Assembly (NCBI RefSeq): GCF_003797185.1
Contig: NZ_RKMH01000014.1
Span: 1-64,000, forward strand
Length of the DNA: 64,000 nt
Reading direction: 5' to 3'
Source: Gordonia oryzae
GTDB taxonomy: Bacteria > Actinomycetota > Actinomycetes > Mycobacteriales > Mycobacteriaceae
The notes below the pieces were generated by a model that made no database searches, was not told the DNA's origin, and worked only from the letters and a program-made list of their open reading frames with translations. The position numbers were made by a program, and so were the translations under genes. Shown piece after piece: positions 16,549 to 25,339 of the stretch. Within the stretch, counting starts at the first letter, position 1; the number at the start of each line of letters is the position of its first letter.

Positions 16549-17898
16549 ATGACCCCACGCATCCTCGGACGCGGCGAGAACACCCCGCTGTCGACCGACC
16601 GGCTCACGGTGGCGATCGGTACAGCCACCGGTGGTGGACCCGCGCTCGACGTGGTGGCGTTCGTCCTCGGCCCCGACCGCCGCGTCCGCAACGACGCCGA
16701 CTTCGTCTTCTACAACAATCCTCGCAGTCCCGGCGCCGAAGTGACCCTGACCGGCCCGGCCACGCTCGACATCGACCTGACACGAGTCGCCGACGGGATC
16801 GAGCGCATCGCGATCGGCGTCTCCGTCGACGCGCCCGCCACCCTGGGCGAGTCGACCATCGAGACCACGCTCACCGCCGGCGCCGACACCATCGTCGCGC
16901 CGGCGCAGGGGCTGCGTTCCGAACGTGCAGCGGTGCTGATCGAGATCTACCGGCGCAACGCCCAGTGGAAGGTCCGCAGCGAATCTGCCGGGTGGGACGC
17001 CGGTTTCGCGTCTCTGGTGCGCGAGCACGGGGTGACCGTCGACGACACCCCGACATCTCAGACCCCGACACCCGACGCCCCGAGATCCCAGACCCGGGTC
17101 TCTGCGACACCGACTGCTCCGGGTTCCACACCCGGCATCCGGATGGTCAAGGGCGAGGAGAAACTCTCGCTGGAAAAGCGCCAGAAACTCAACCTCCGCA
17201 AGGAGCAGGTCCATCGGGTACTGCTCACCAAGGGCGCCGCCGGTGCCACCGCGCGGGTCGTGCTGGTCATCGACAAGACCATGTCGATGCGCAAGCTGTA
17301 CAAGAAACAGACCGTGCACCGCGTCGTCGAACGGATGATCCCGGTTGCGACCCAACTCGATTCCGACGGCAACCTCGAGGCATACCTGTACGGCTCGGGA
17401 TACGCGAAGTTACCCGACGTCACCGTCGCCGATTCCGAGATCTGGATGGACACCTACATCCATCTCACGGGCCGCCACGGCGCACCGCTGGGCCCGGAGA
17501 TCGACTACGACCGGCAGATCGGCGGGGTCAACGAGGAACTCCCGATCATGAACGCGATCCTCGACGTTGCCGGTGGTGGCGAACCGGTGCTGGTGCTGTT
17601 CTTCACAGACGGCGGATTCCACTCCAAGGTGCCCGCGATCCGCTCGCTGATCCACACCGCGTCGTCGCGGCCGGTGTTCTGGCAGTTCATCGGATTGGGG
17701 CGCAATCGATTCGGGATTCTCACCGAACTGGACACCCTGACGGGTCGAGTCGTCGACAACGCCGGATTCTTCGCGATCGACGACGTCGACGCGATGAGTG
17801 ACGCCGACCTGTACGAGCAGTTGCTCACCGAGTTTCCCGAGTGGCTGCGCGAGGCGGTCCGCCACAGCATCGTCGATGCTCGGTACGTGCCGCGCTGA
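16549..17898 (+). CDS. TerD-domain plus von Willebrand A-domain protein (TerF-like)
   Basis: A 449-residue cytoplasmic protein, starting at an ATG preceded by GGGAGG. Residues 1-165 form a TerD-type calcium-binding domain (ALDVVAFVLGPDRRVRND and DFVFYNNPRSPGAEV are the family landmarks). A Pro/Thr-rich linker rich in TPTSQ and TPDAP follows, then a VWA domain from about 230, whose MIDAS site begins with Asp242 in DKTMS. This order is that of TerF in tellurite/phage-defence ter clusters. No terB, terC, terD or terZ genes are near, so it stands alone. Its role is unproven: ter proteins are linked to stress response and membrane-associated defence. Confidence 0.85.
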   Translation: MTPRILGRGENTPLSTDRLTVAIGTATGGGPALDVVAFVLGPDRRVRNDADFVFYNNPRSPGAEVTLTGPATLDIDLTRVADGIERIAIGVSVDAPATLGESTIETTLTAGADTIVAPAQGLRSERAAVLIEIYRRNAQWKVRSESAGWDAGFASLVREHGVTVDDTPTSQTPTPDAPRSQTRVSATPTAPGSTPGIRMVKGEEKLSLEKRQKLNLRKEQVHRVLLTKGAAGATARVVLVIDKTMSMRKLYKKQTVHRVVERMIPVATQLDSDGNLEAYLYGSGYAKLPDVTVADSEIWMDTYIHLTGRHGAPLGPEIDYDRQIGGVNEELPIMNAILDVAGGGEPVLVLFFTDGGFHSKVPAIRSLIHTASSRPVFWQFIGLGRNRFGILTELDTLTGRVVDNAGFFAIDDVDAMSDADLYEQLLTEFPEWLREAVRHSIVDARYVPR

Positions 17899-17957
17899 GC
17901 GGACCGTTGCCACCGGAACGCCTGCCGTCCGCGGGCGGGTCGGGTGATACTGGCACG

Positions 17958-18923
17958 ATGCCCACACCGGTTCCCCACAGCACCCACCCCGACGCCAGTC
18001 ATCCGGGCGACAGCCACACGAACGGCTTCCATCCCGATCTCACGCTGGCGGCGCGGCTGCTGCCCCGCACGGTGGTCACCTCACTGACACTGCGCCCGCT
18101 GCAGGTGCTCTCGGGTGCGCTCTCGCGTCACATCCCCGGCGACGTCGAGGTGGTCGACCTCGGCGATCGGGTGAGCGTGCGGCTTCATCGCCCGCGCAAC
18201 CCACGCGGAACCGGTCACGCGCTGCTGTGGATTCACGGCGGCGGCTATGTCATCGGTACCGCGGCCGAGGATGACGCGCTGTGCCGGAAGTTCGCCGACC
18301 GGCTTGGTGTTCCGGTCGCGGCCGTCGACTATCGCCTGGCGCCGGCGCACCCCTACCCGGTGCCGGTCCAAGACTGCCATCGCGGCCTCGATTGGCTTGC
18401 CGCACAAGATGATGTGGACCCGGAGAAGATCCTCATCGGCGGCGCCAGCGCCGGTGGTGGACTGACCGCCGCGCTGGCCTTGCGATGCCGGGACATGGCC
18501 GGTCGAGACACAGGCAGTGTCACTCCGGTGTTCCAGTTGCTGGTCTATCCGATGCTCGACGACCGCACGACGGCGGGGTCCGACGATCCGAAGCACTATC
18601 GCGTGTGGAGCCCGTCGTCGAATCGGCTCGGCTGGGCGTCCTATCTCGGCGGCGCCGACCCATCGATCGCCGTGCCCGCGCGCCGGACCGATCTGACCGG
18701 ATTGCCACCGGCGTGGATCGGGGTGGGTACCCGTGACCTGTTCTTCGCGGAAGACCTGGCCTACGCCGAACGCCTGAAGGACGCGGGAGTGCCGGTCACC
18801 GTGGACACCGTCCCCGGCGGTTTTCACGCGTTCGACATGTTCGCGCCACGGGCCGCGGTGTCGGAGAGCTTCTTCGAGCGTCAGTGCGAAGTGCTGGATG
18901 AGGCCATGGGACCCGCGGTCTGA
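17958..18923 (+). CDS. Hormone-sensitive-lipase-type (family IV) esterase
   Basis: A 321-residue alpha/beta hydrolase that should cleave short acyl esters. LWIHGGGYVIG holds the HGGG oxyanion-hole motif at His93, and GGASAGGGL gives the GxSxG nucleophile Ser164, the GDSAGG-like box of bacterial HSL esterases. VPGGFHAFDMF near the C-terminus supplies the catalytic His, and the Asp is probably in TRDLFF. I start at the ATG at 17958; it follows the TerD-VWA gene by 59 bases and may share its transcript. A His-rich N-terminus (about 30 residues) precedes the cap domain. No signal peptide is seen. Confidence 0.88.
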   Translation: MPTPVPHSTHPDASHPGDSHTNGFHPDLTLAARLLPRTVVTSLTLRPLQVLSGALSRHIPGDVEVVDLGDRVSVRLHRPRNPRGTGHALLWIHGGGYVIGTAAEDDALCRKFADRLGVPVAAVDYRLAPAHPYPVPVQDCHRGLDWLAAQDDVDPEKILIGGASAGGGLTAALALRCRDMAGRDTGSVTPVFQLLVYPMLDDRTTAGSDDPKHYRVWSPSSNRLGWASYLGGADPSIAVPARRTDLTGLPPAWIGVGTRDLFFAEDLAYAERLKDAGVPVTVDTVPGGFHAFDMFAPRAAVSESFFERQCEVLDEAMGPAV

Positions 18924-18945
18924 CTCCCATCGAGCCGACCTCGCA

Positions 18946-19839
18946 TCACGAGTGATCGTCGAGCTCGCCCAATTCCTGCTCGAGTGCCGCCACGCGTGCG
19001 GATGCCGCAGCCGATTCCTTTGCCACGGAGGCATATTCATGCTCGGCTGCCGTAGCGCGTCGGCGCGCGAAACCCAGTTCCTGCTCCACCCGGGCGAGTT
19101 CTGCGCGCAACCGATCGGCGTCTGCGGCGAGTACCTCGGCAGCATCGCGAGCGGCCGTCGCCGTCGCCTGCGCGTCGGTGGCACCCTGCTGCGCACTCGT
19201 CGCGGTTTCGCGCGCTCGTCGTAGCTCTGCGCGGGTGTGCTCGCGGGCCGCGGAACGTTCGGCCTCACCTTGTCCGGCCCGGCCATCGCCGGTATCGCCT
19301 TGCGCCTCTTCGGCGGTTGTGGGCGCCGGAACCGCCACGATCCCGGCGGGCCCGAATCCGGTGTATTCGGCGGCGGCCACCATGCGGCCACGACACAGGA
19401 GGGTTGCGGTGGACTCGTCGGCGACGGCCGCTCGCAGCGTGGCGACGATCTCGCGGTCGGCGGCGCCGGACACGGTCACGCCCAGATCGGCGGCGAGGTG
19501 TGTCACCCGGCCCGCCACCTCGGCGATCACCTGCTGCCTGCGGGCCGACAGATCACGCATCCGGGCGGCGTCGGCACGACGCTGGGCATCCCGAAGTGCG
19601 GCAGCGAGTTCGGTGATCTCGTCGGCACCGTCGGGGTGGCGCCGGATCCACTGGTTGAGCAACCACGCCGACTGGGTGGGACGACGCAGCGCCGCGATCG
19701 CCGTGGCGAGATCGCGGTCTCCCGCGCCGCGCGCCTGGCGAGCGAGCGCATTGCGCCGACCGGTGAAGTCACCGGAAGGTAGTCCGTACAGTTCGTCCGC
19801 GACCTCGTCGAAGTCCAACCCGGACCCGGAAGGTGTCAT
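18946..19839 (-). CDS. Hypothetical Ala-rich coiled-coil protein
   Basis: A 297-residue protein of unknown function. The ATG at 19839 overlaps the stop of the upstream acetyltransferase gene (ATGA) and has GGGAG before it, so the two genes are translationally coupled. Residues 1-80 contain a conserved-looking head (FDEVADELYGLP, then RRPTQSAWLLNQWIRRHP); residues about 185-297 are a long Ala/Glu/Arg coiled coil. There is no membrane segment or signal peptide. Proteins with this head and coil occur across Gordonia and Rhodococcus as far as I recall, but none has a known role. A structural or nucleoid-associated function is only a guess. Confidence 0.7.
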   Translation of the reverse strand: MTPSGSGLDFDEVADELYGLPSGDFTGRRNALARQARGAGDRDLATAIAALRRPTQSAWLLNQWIRRHPDGADEITELAAALRDAQRRADAARMRDLSARRQQVIAEVAGRVTHLAADLGVTVSGAADREIVATLRAAVADESTATLLCRGRMVAAAEYTGFGPAGIVAVPAPTTAEEAQGDTGDGRAGQGEAERSAAREHTRAELRRARETATSAQQGATDAQATATAARDAAEVLAADADRLRAELARVEQELGFARRRATAAEHEYASVAKESAAASARVAALEQELGELDDHS

Positions 19840-20774
19840 CTCTGCTCCCCCTGTGCCCGACTCCCCTGTGCCCGACTCCCCTGCGCCCGACTCCCCTGCG
19901 CCCAACTCCCCTGCGCCCGATCCACGTGGCCGGGCACCGGAAACCAGGTCAGCCGGCGCTGCGCATACCGCGCGAAACCGATTCGTTGGAGGATGGGCGA
20001 GGATGTCTGCTCGGCATGCACGAGTGCCAGTCGTGCACCGCACCCCAGCGCGTCACACAGGCGTGCGGCCACCAGTGCCCGGTAGGCGCCACGTCCGCGA
20101 TATGCCGGCAGGATTGCCGCACCCCAGAACCGTGCGGTCGGGCCCGCCAGTTCGAATCCACCGGCGCCGACATGATCGCCGGCAGGTTCCGCCGATGCAG
20201 AACACGCTGCACTGGAGACTCTTTCGGCAATGAACAGACGCGTCGTGGGATCGCCGACGTCGAAGCCGGGGTCGGCGAGCACCGGTGGTGCGAACCCCCA
20301 GGCTCGTTCGGAGATCGAGGCGAACAGCGCGAGGTCGTCGGCGGTCTGCACACGGCGCACCGCGATCTCGGTCGGCACCGGTACCGAATTCGCCACCGAC
20401 GCGTCCACCGCGCGTGCGACGACGTCGACCACTGCGACGAGGGTTCCGCCGCGGCGCGTTACCTCGGCGTCGTCGAGATCGGCAAAAGTGCCCAATCCCA
20501 TCGCGATTCGCAAACCGGACGCGCCGTGGGCGGACACCGTCCGCAGCGCGTCGTCGAGTATCCGCCGCGGATCGCCGTCGGGACCGTGGAACCGCAACAG
20601 GGTGGCGTCGGCACCGTGCAGGTAGAACTCGAAGTCCCCGTCGACGAGGTGGCGCGAACCGTCGGGATGCCACGACGAACGCCACGCCACCGACTCCGCG
20701 AGCACCGCGGAGGCCATCGGGTCAAGGGGTGCGTCGGGCACCACGCCCACTCCTCGCTCCTCGACGTTCACCAC
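19836..20774 (-). CDS. GNAT-family N-acetyltransferase with a C-terminal pentapeptide repeat tail
   Basis: A 312-residue protein starting at a GTG. The acetyl-CoA-binding loop is in AYRGRGAYRALVAARLC (the Q/RxxGxG/A motif), preceded by the strand ARFWGAAIL; the N-terminal half resembles a degenerate second GNAT domain. The acyl acceptor is unknown. The last 30 residues are RAQGS repeats encoded by a 15-base tandem repeat, which is unusual in an enzyme and is probably a recent slippage product. Its stop overlaps the start of the coiled-coil gene. The gene is divergent from furA. Confidence 0.82.
   Translation of the reverse strand: MVNVEERGVGVVPDAPLDPMASAVLAESVAWRSSWHPDGSRHLVDGDFEFYLHGADATLLRFHGPDGDPRRILDDALRTVSAHGASGLRIAMGLGTFADLDDAEVTRRGGTLVAVVDVVARAVDASVANSVPVPTEIAVRRVQTADDLALFASISERAWGFAPPVLADPGFDVGDPTTRLFIAERVSSAACSASAEPAGDHVGAGGFELAGPTARFWGAAILPAYRGRGAYRALVAARLCDALGCGARLALVHAEQTSSPILQRIGFARYAQRRLTWFPVPGHVDRAQGSWAQGSRAQGSRAQGSRAQGEQR
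19851..19925 (+). repeat. 15-base tandem repeat, five units
   Basis: The unit CTGTGCCCGACTCCC, with small changes, is repeated in register; because 15 is a multiple of three, it adds RAQGS pentapeptides to the end of the acetyltransferase without breaking the frame. Confidence 0.95.
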
Positions 20775-20889
20775 TCCACTTTGTCATGCACCTTGGGGTC
20801 GGGACAGTGCGGCCCGGCGTCGCCACCGCACCCCATTTCGGGCGCGTGACCAGCACCAACAGTTCTGCGCGCGTCTCATTTTGCGAAAG

Positions 20890-20907
20890 TTCTGAATGAT
20901 TCCAGAA
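20890..20907 (+). promoter_or_regulatory. Probable FurA operator upstream of furA
   Basis: TTCTG and CAGAA flank an AATGATTC centre. The element closely resembles, from memory, the AT-rich FurA site that precedes furA in mycobacteria, and it ends 21 bases before the furA start. FurA probably represses its own operon through it. Confidence 0.65.
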
Positions 20908-20914
20908 AAGCGTG

Positions 20915-20920
20915 CATACT
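20915..20920 (+). promoter_or_regulatory. Candidate -10 box of the furA-katG promoter
   Basis: CATACT lies seven bases before the furA GTG, so transcription would start at or next to the start codon. No ribosome binding site precedes the GTG, which fits a leaderless message as known for mycobacterial furA. Confidence 0.55.
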
Positions 20921-20927
20921 GTGCGTC

Positions 20928-21371
20928 GTGACCTCATCGTCGGACTTCGCGGGCATGTTGCGCTCCGTGGAACTCCGCGTCACCCGTCCGCGGGTGGCGG
21001 TGCTCGAGGCCGTTCATGCGCACCCCCACGCCGACACGGAGTCGATCTTCCAGGCCGCCCGCGCGGACCTGCCGGACGTCTCTCGACAGGCGGTGTACGA
21101 CATCCTCGCGGCACTCACCGACGTCGGACTCGTCCGCCGCCTGCAGCCGTCGGGCCACCTGGCCCGGTACGAGGCGCGTGTGGGCGACAACCACCACCAC
21201 ACGGTGTGCCGCGGCTGCGGGGCCATCGCCGACGTGGACTGCGCGGTCGGCGAACGCCCGTGTCTGACCGCCGCCGACGACAACGGTTTTCTCCTCGACG
21301 AGGCCGAGGTCATCTACTGGGGTCTGTGCGCAGAGTGCGCAGCCTCCTCACACCCCGGGTCACGACCGTGA
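20928..21371 (+). CDS. furA: FurA, Fur-family redox/metal-dependent repressor
   Basis: A 147-residue Fur-family regulator. VSRQAVYDILAALTDVGLVRR is split across the recognition helix and wing of the winged-helix domain, GDNHHHTVCRGCG holds the metal-binding His cluster and the first Cys pair, and CAEC is near the C-terminus. Its place 36 bases upstream of katG identifies it as FurA, which represses katG and itself and is relieved by oxidative stress. The GTG start has no ribosome binding site, and a -10-like CATACT lies seven bases upstream, suggesting leaderless translation. Confidence 0.93.
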   Translation: MTSSSDFAGMLRSVELRVTRPRVAVLEAVHAHPHADTESIFQAARADLPDVSRQAVYDILAALTDVGLVRRLQPSGHLARYEARVGDNHHHTVCRGCGAIADVDCAVGERPCLTAADDNGFLLDEAEVIYWGLCAECAASSHPGSRP

Positions 21372-21407
21372 TCACAGCCCGGATCACCCATCACCGAAAG
21401 GAATGTC

Positions 21408-23636
21408 GTGTCTGACGAGCAAGCCGCACCCCCCATCGGGGAGGCCCAGACCCCATCCGGAGAGCCGTCGGGCTCAGGATGCCCCATGCACATCCGGCCA
21501 CCCGTGGAGGGCGGTGGCAACAACCAGTGGTGGCCGGAGAAGCTGAATCTGCGTGTCCTGGCCCATAATCCCGACGTCATCCGCCCGCGCGGCGGCGACT
21601 TCGACTACGACGCCGCGCTCGCCGATCTCGACGTCGACGCACTCGTCGCCGACGTCAAGGCGGTCATGACCGACTCGAAGTCGTGGTGGCCCGCCGACTT
21701 CGGCCACTACGGACCGTTCTTCATCCGGATGTCGTGGCACGCCGCGGGTACCTACCGCGTTGAGGACGGCCGCGGAGGTGCCGGCACCGGCATGCAGCGT
21801 TTCGCGCCGCTGGACAGCTGGCCGGACAACGTCAGCCTCGACAAGGCGCGCCGACTGTTGTGGCCGGTGAAGAAGAAGTACGGCAAGGCGCTGTCGTGGT
21901 CGGACCTGCTGGTCCTCGCCGGCAATGTCGCACTCGAGGACATGGGTTTCCACACCAAGGGATTCGCGTTCGGGCGCCCCGACGAGTGGGAGGCCGAGGA
22001 GGTGTACTGGGGTGCGGAGTCGACGTGGCTGGGCACCAATCTGCGCTACTCCGGTGAGCGCACCCTCGAGAAGCCGCTGGGTGCCACCACGATGGGTCTG
22101 ATCTACGTCAATCCGGAAGGGCCCGAGGGCAATCCCGACTATCTCGCTGCCGCCCAGGACATCCGGGAGACCTTCGGCCGGATGGCGATGAACGACGTGG
22201 AGACCGCCGCGCTTATCGTCGGCGGACACACCTTCGGCAAGACCCACGGCAACGGTGACGCCGAGAAACTCGGCCCCGAGCCCGAGGCCGCACCCCTCGA
22301 GCAGATGGGGTTGGGCTGGAAGAACCCGCAGGGCACCGGCGTCGGCAACGACACCATCACCAGCGGTCTCGAGGTCACCTGGACCCACACCCCCACCAAG
22401 TGGGACAACTCGTTCCTGGAGATCCTCTACGGCAACGAATGGGAACTGACCAAGAGCCCGGCCGGCGCCAACCAGTGGAAGCCCAAGGACAACGGCTGGG
22501 CCAATTCGGTGCCGATGGCCCAGGGCGACGGCAAGACCCACCCGTCGATGCTGACCACCGACCTCACGATGCGGTTCGATCCGATCTACGGCGAGATCAC
22601 CCGCCGCTGGCTCGATCATCCCGAAGAACTGGCCGACGAGTTCGCCAAGGCCTGGTTCAAGCTGCTGCACCGCGACATGGGCCCGGCCATCCGCTACCGC
22701 GGTCCGCTGGCGCCCGCCGAGACCTACCTGTGGCAGGACAACGTTCCCGCACAGCAGGGTCCGACGATCTCCGACGCCGACGTCGATTCGTTGAAGTCGT
22801 CGATCCTCGAGTCCGGTCTGTCGGTGGCACAACTGGTCTCGACCGCATGGAAGGCCGCTGCGACGTTCCGCGGCAGCGACTTCCGCGGCGGCGCGAACGG
22901 CGGCCGGATCCGGTTGCAGCCCCAATTGGGTTGGGAATCCAGCGAACCGGACGAGCTGGCACAGGTCATCAGCACCCTGGAGGGGATAGCCGACGCCTTC
23001 AACAAGGAGTCCGGCCCGAAGGTGTCCTTCGCCGATCTCGTGGTGCTCGGCGGTGTCGTCGGTATCGAGAAGGCCGCCAAGGCTGCCGGCTTGTCGGTGT
23101 CGGTGCCGTTCACGCCCGGTCGTACCGACGCCTCGCAGGACGAGACCGACGTCGAGTCGTTCGCGTACCTCGAGCCGCGTTACGACGGCTTCCGTAACTA
23201 CGAGGGCAAGGGCAACGCACTGCCCGCCGAGTACAACCTGGTCGACAAGGCCAACCTGCTGACCCTCTCGGCACCGGAGATGACGGTGCTCGTCGGTGGT
23301 CTGCGTGTGCTGGGCGCCAACTATCAGGGTTCGTCACTTGGTGTGCTCACCGAGACGCCCGGCGCGCTGACCAACGACTTCTTCGTCAACATCTGTGACA
23401 TGGACGTCGAGTGGGCGCCGTCGCCGGCCGATGACGGCACATACGTCGCGACCGATCGCGCGACCGGCACACAGAAGTGGACCGGTACGCGTGTGGATCT
23501 GGCCTTCGGATCGAACTCGGATCTGCGGGCATTGGCCGAGGTGTACGCCGAGGACACCTCCACGGAGAAGTTCGTGGCCGACTTCGTCGCCGCGTGGACC
23601 AAGGTGATGGAACTCGACCGGTACGACCTGCACTGA
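21408..23636 (+). CDS. katG: Catalase-peroxidase KatG
   Basis: A 742-residue bifunctional haem enzyme that removes hydrogen peroxide and oxidises substrates; in mycobacteria it also activates isoniazid. The distal haem site is [11 protein letters not shown] with Arg107, Trp110 and His111. Tyr233 and Met259 stand at the places of the Met-Tyr-Trp crosslink needed for catalase activity, and the proximal His is in [12 protein letters not shown]. The C-terminal half repeats the peroxidase fold without haem, as usual. It starts at a GTG after AAAGGAATG and forms an operon with furA. A strong hairpin follows the stop. Confidence 0.97.
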   Translation: MSDEQAAPPIGEAQTPSGEPSGSGCPMHIRPPVEGGGNNQWWPEKLNLRVLAHNPDVIRPRGGDFDYDAALADLDVDALVADVKAVMTDSKSWWPADFGHYGPFFIRMSWHAAGTYRVEDGRGGAGTGMQRFAPLDSWPDNVSLDKARRLLWPVKKKYGKALSWSDLLVLAGNVALEDMGFHTKGFAFGRPDEWEAEEVYWGAESTWLGTNLRYSGERTLEKPLGATTMGLIYVNPEGPEGNPDYLAAAQDIRETFGRMAMNDVETAALIVGGHTFGKTHGNGDAEKLGPEPEAAPLEQMGLGWKNPQGTGVGNDTITSGLEVTWTHTPTKWDNSFLEILYGNEWELTKSPAGANQWKPKDNGWANSVPMAQGDGKTHPSMLTTDLTMRFDPIYGEITRRWLDHPEELADEFAKAWFKLLHRDMGPAIRYRGPLAPAETYLWQDNVPAQQGPTISDADVDSLKSSILESGLSVAQLVSTAWKAAATFRGSDFRGGANGGRIRLQPQLGWESSEPDELAQVISTLEGIADAFNKESGPKVSFADLVVLGGVVGIEKAAKAAGLSVSVPFTPGRTDASQDETDVESFAYLEPRYDGFRNYEGKGNALPAEYNLVDKANLLTLSAPEMTVLVGGLRVLGANYQGSSLGVLTETPGALTNDFFVNICDMDVEWAPSPADDGTYVATDRATGTQKWTGTRVDLAFGSNSDLRALAEVYAEDTSTEKFVADFVAAWTKVMELDRYDLH

Positions 23637-23655
23637 CCTGACCGGTCATCGCACC

Positions 23656-23700
23656 CGATCGGGGGCATCGTCGCGCATGTCGCGTCGGTGCCCCCGATCG
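23656..23700 (+). terminator. Terminator-like hairpin after katG
   Basis: CGATCGGGGGCA (23656-23667) pairs perfectly with TGCCCCCGATCG (23689-23700) around a 21-base loop. It begins 19 bases after the katG stop. It also lies downstream of the convergent FBP-domain gene, so it may serve both strands. A 15-base direct repeat (GTGACTCACCGATCG) follows. Confidence 0.75.
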
Positions 23701-23748
23701 CGTGACTCACCGATCGTCGTGACTCACCGATCGCTGTGTGTCACCGGA

Positions 23749-24273
23749 TCACCGGCTTCCGACTCGGGCGACGAACCGTGCGACCCGCTCGCGTAGCGCA
23801 CCGATTCTCAGCTGCCGGACCCGCTCGGGATCGTCACCGGCCATCACCGACGACGGCTTGCGCCGCACGTTCTCCGAGCATTCGAAGTTCGCACAGATGA
23901 GGGTTCCGACGGTGTCACCCTTGCGACCCGCAGCACCCGCGCGTCGCGCGGCGAAGAGGATCACCTCACTGGGTAGCGAAATGTCCTCGCACAGTGCGCA
24001 TTGCGGTCGAGTGCGGGCCGGGACGGCGCCGGCACGCAGCATGATCCCGGTCGGCTCGGCACCGCCGCCCGCCCCGGGGTCGTCACCTGCGTCGGGCGCG
24101 GGGTTGAGAACGAGGTACCCGATGGCGGGTGACTTGGGATCGCGCCAACCGAGGTAATCGAGCCGGTCCCACCGGATCGTGTCGAATGCGTCGGGCATCG
24201 GGATCGCCTTGCGTTCGCGCACCGAGGTGTTGACGAACGATGCGCGGATCTCTGATTCGGTCATGGGTCGCAT
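23749..24273 (-). CDS. FBP-domain (FusB-like) treble-clef zinc-finger protein
   Basis: A 174-residue protein starting at the ATG at 24273, five bases after AGGAGT. The C-terminal half has the treble-clef zinc site of the FBP/FusB family: CALCED, then CANFECSENVRRK. FusB-type proteins bind elongation factor G and free it from stalled ribosomes, which gives fusidic acid tolerance in staphylococci; actinobacterial relatives are common and their role is not established. Residues about 65-85 are a Gly/Ala/Asp-rich loop. The gene stands alone, convergent with katG. Confidence 0.78.
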   Translation of the reverse strand: MRPMTESEIRASFVNTSVRERKAIPMPDAFDTIRWDRLDYLGWRDPKSPAIGYLVLNPAPDAGDDPGAGGGAEPTGIMLRAGAVPARTRPQCALCEDISLPSEVILFAARRAGAAGRKGDTVGTLICANFECSENVRRKPSSVMAGDDPERVRQLRIGALRERVARFVARVGSR

Positions 24274-24611
24274 GGAGGACTCCTGGGAGTTGCGCACCGC
24301 GCGAGGGTGATCCGCCGTGCAGGCGCGGCGTCGACGGCCGGCCGCACGGGTGGTGACCTCGCACGGTGGTGAAGGGGATGCGGAGCGGGTGTCCGCGGAT
24401 ATGACTCATCGCGCGAACGCCACCATCGGGCGTTCGCGGCGCAGGCCTGTGGTCATCTGCGGCCGGCGCGGGCGCCGGCGACCTCCCGTCGATTCACCTG
24501 CGCCAGTGTCATCGTCCGGGGCGCGCGGAGTCAACACGTTTCTCACCGACGGGCGTGTTGGTTCATGTCCCGCCGCCGTGACGTGGGCGCTTCACGTGAC
24601 ACACTCGGCTC
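24274..24611. other. Divergent gene-free region with a short inverted repeat
   Basis: No gene is supported here. It holds the promoters of the FBP-domain gene (minus) and the methyltransferase gene (plus). GTGACGTG (24578-24585) and CACGTGAC (24593-24600) form an inverted repeat with one mismatch, ending 11 bases before the methyltransferase ATG, a place where a repressor could act. Its binding protein is unknown. Confidence 0.45.
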
Positions 24612-25205
24612 ATGACCCGATGGGATGGCACGGCGGCGCCGCGTGGCGAAGATTACGACGATCGCTGGTCGTCGCTGGCCGCCGCGGGCGAGAACGTCCA
24701 CGGCGAAGCCGATCTGGTCGCCGATCTCGCACGCGGGATCGGTGGTCGCCGCATACTCGACGCCGGGTGTGGCACGGGGCGGGTCGCCATCGAGCTGGGC
24801 CGCCGCGGTTTCGAGGTCGTCGGCGTCGACGCCGACCCCTCGATGCTGGCGACCGCCCACCGCAAGGCCGCCGACATCCGTTGGCTCCGAGCCGATCTGA
24901 ATTCACTCGACGCCCACCTCGACGAGTTGTTCGACCTCGTTGTCCTGGCCGGGAACGTGATGATCTTCCTCACGCCCGGCACCGAGGCCGGGGTGCTGCA
25001 CCAGTGCGCGTCACGGCTACGGCCCGGCGGGCTGCTGGTCGCCGGATTCCAGCTCCGGCCGGACCGTCTTGCACTGTCCGACTACGACATCCACGCCCAC
25101 GCCGCCGGCCTCGAACCGGTCGTGAGGTTCGCCACCTGGGACCGCCGTCCGTTCGCCGGCGAGAATTACGCAGTATCGGTGCACTCGCGCCCGGCAGACC
25201 GCTGA
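24612..25205 (+). CDS. Class I SAM-dependent methyltransferase
   Basis: A 197-residue enzyme with clear SAM-binding motifs: ILDAGCGTGRVAIELGRRG (motif I), VVGVDADPSMLATA (motif II) and LVVLAGNVMIFLTPG (motif IV), followed by the usual LRPGGLLVAGF strand. The N-terminus (WDGTAAPRGEDYDDRWSSL) resembles small-molecule methyltransferases that follow a DY-rich lead. The substrate is unknown. There is no ribosome binding site before the ATG. The downstream URC-type operon starts 134 bases later on the same strand, but co-function is not indicated. Confidence 0.85.
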   Translation: MTRWDGTAAPRGEDYDDRWSSLAAAGENVHGEADLVADLARGIGGRRILDAGCGTGRVAIELGRRGFEVVGVDADPSMLATAHRKAADIRWLRADLNSLDAHLDELFDLVVLAGNVMIFLTPGTEAGVLHQCASRLRPGGLLVAGFQLRPDRLALSDYDIHAHAAGLEPVVRFATWDRRPFAGENYAVSVHSRPADR

Positions 25206-25339
25206 GAGTCGGTTCCGATGCCACCACCCGCTCGCCCGGCGGCTGCCCTCGGCAGTGGCTATGCTGGCGGTTTCCCCGACGGAGGCATCCGGAACACCGG
25301 TACCACCGAATTACCGGGGGTAGGTGAAAGGAGTCGCCG

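Noticed and set aside
21474..22925. Long minus-strand frame opposite katG
   Set aside because: High-GC codon use in katG creates open antisense frames; the translation has no domain and an unnatural composition.
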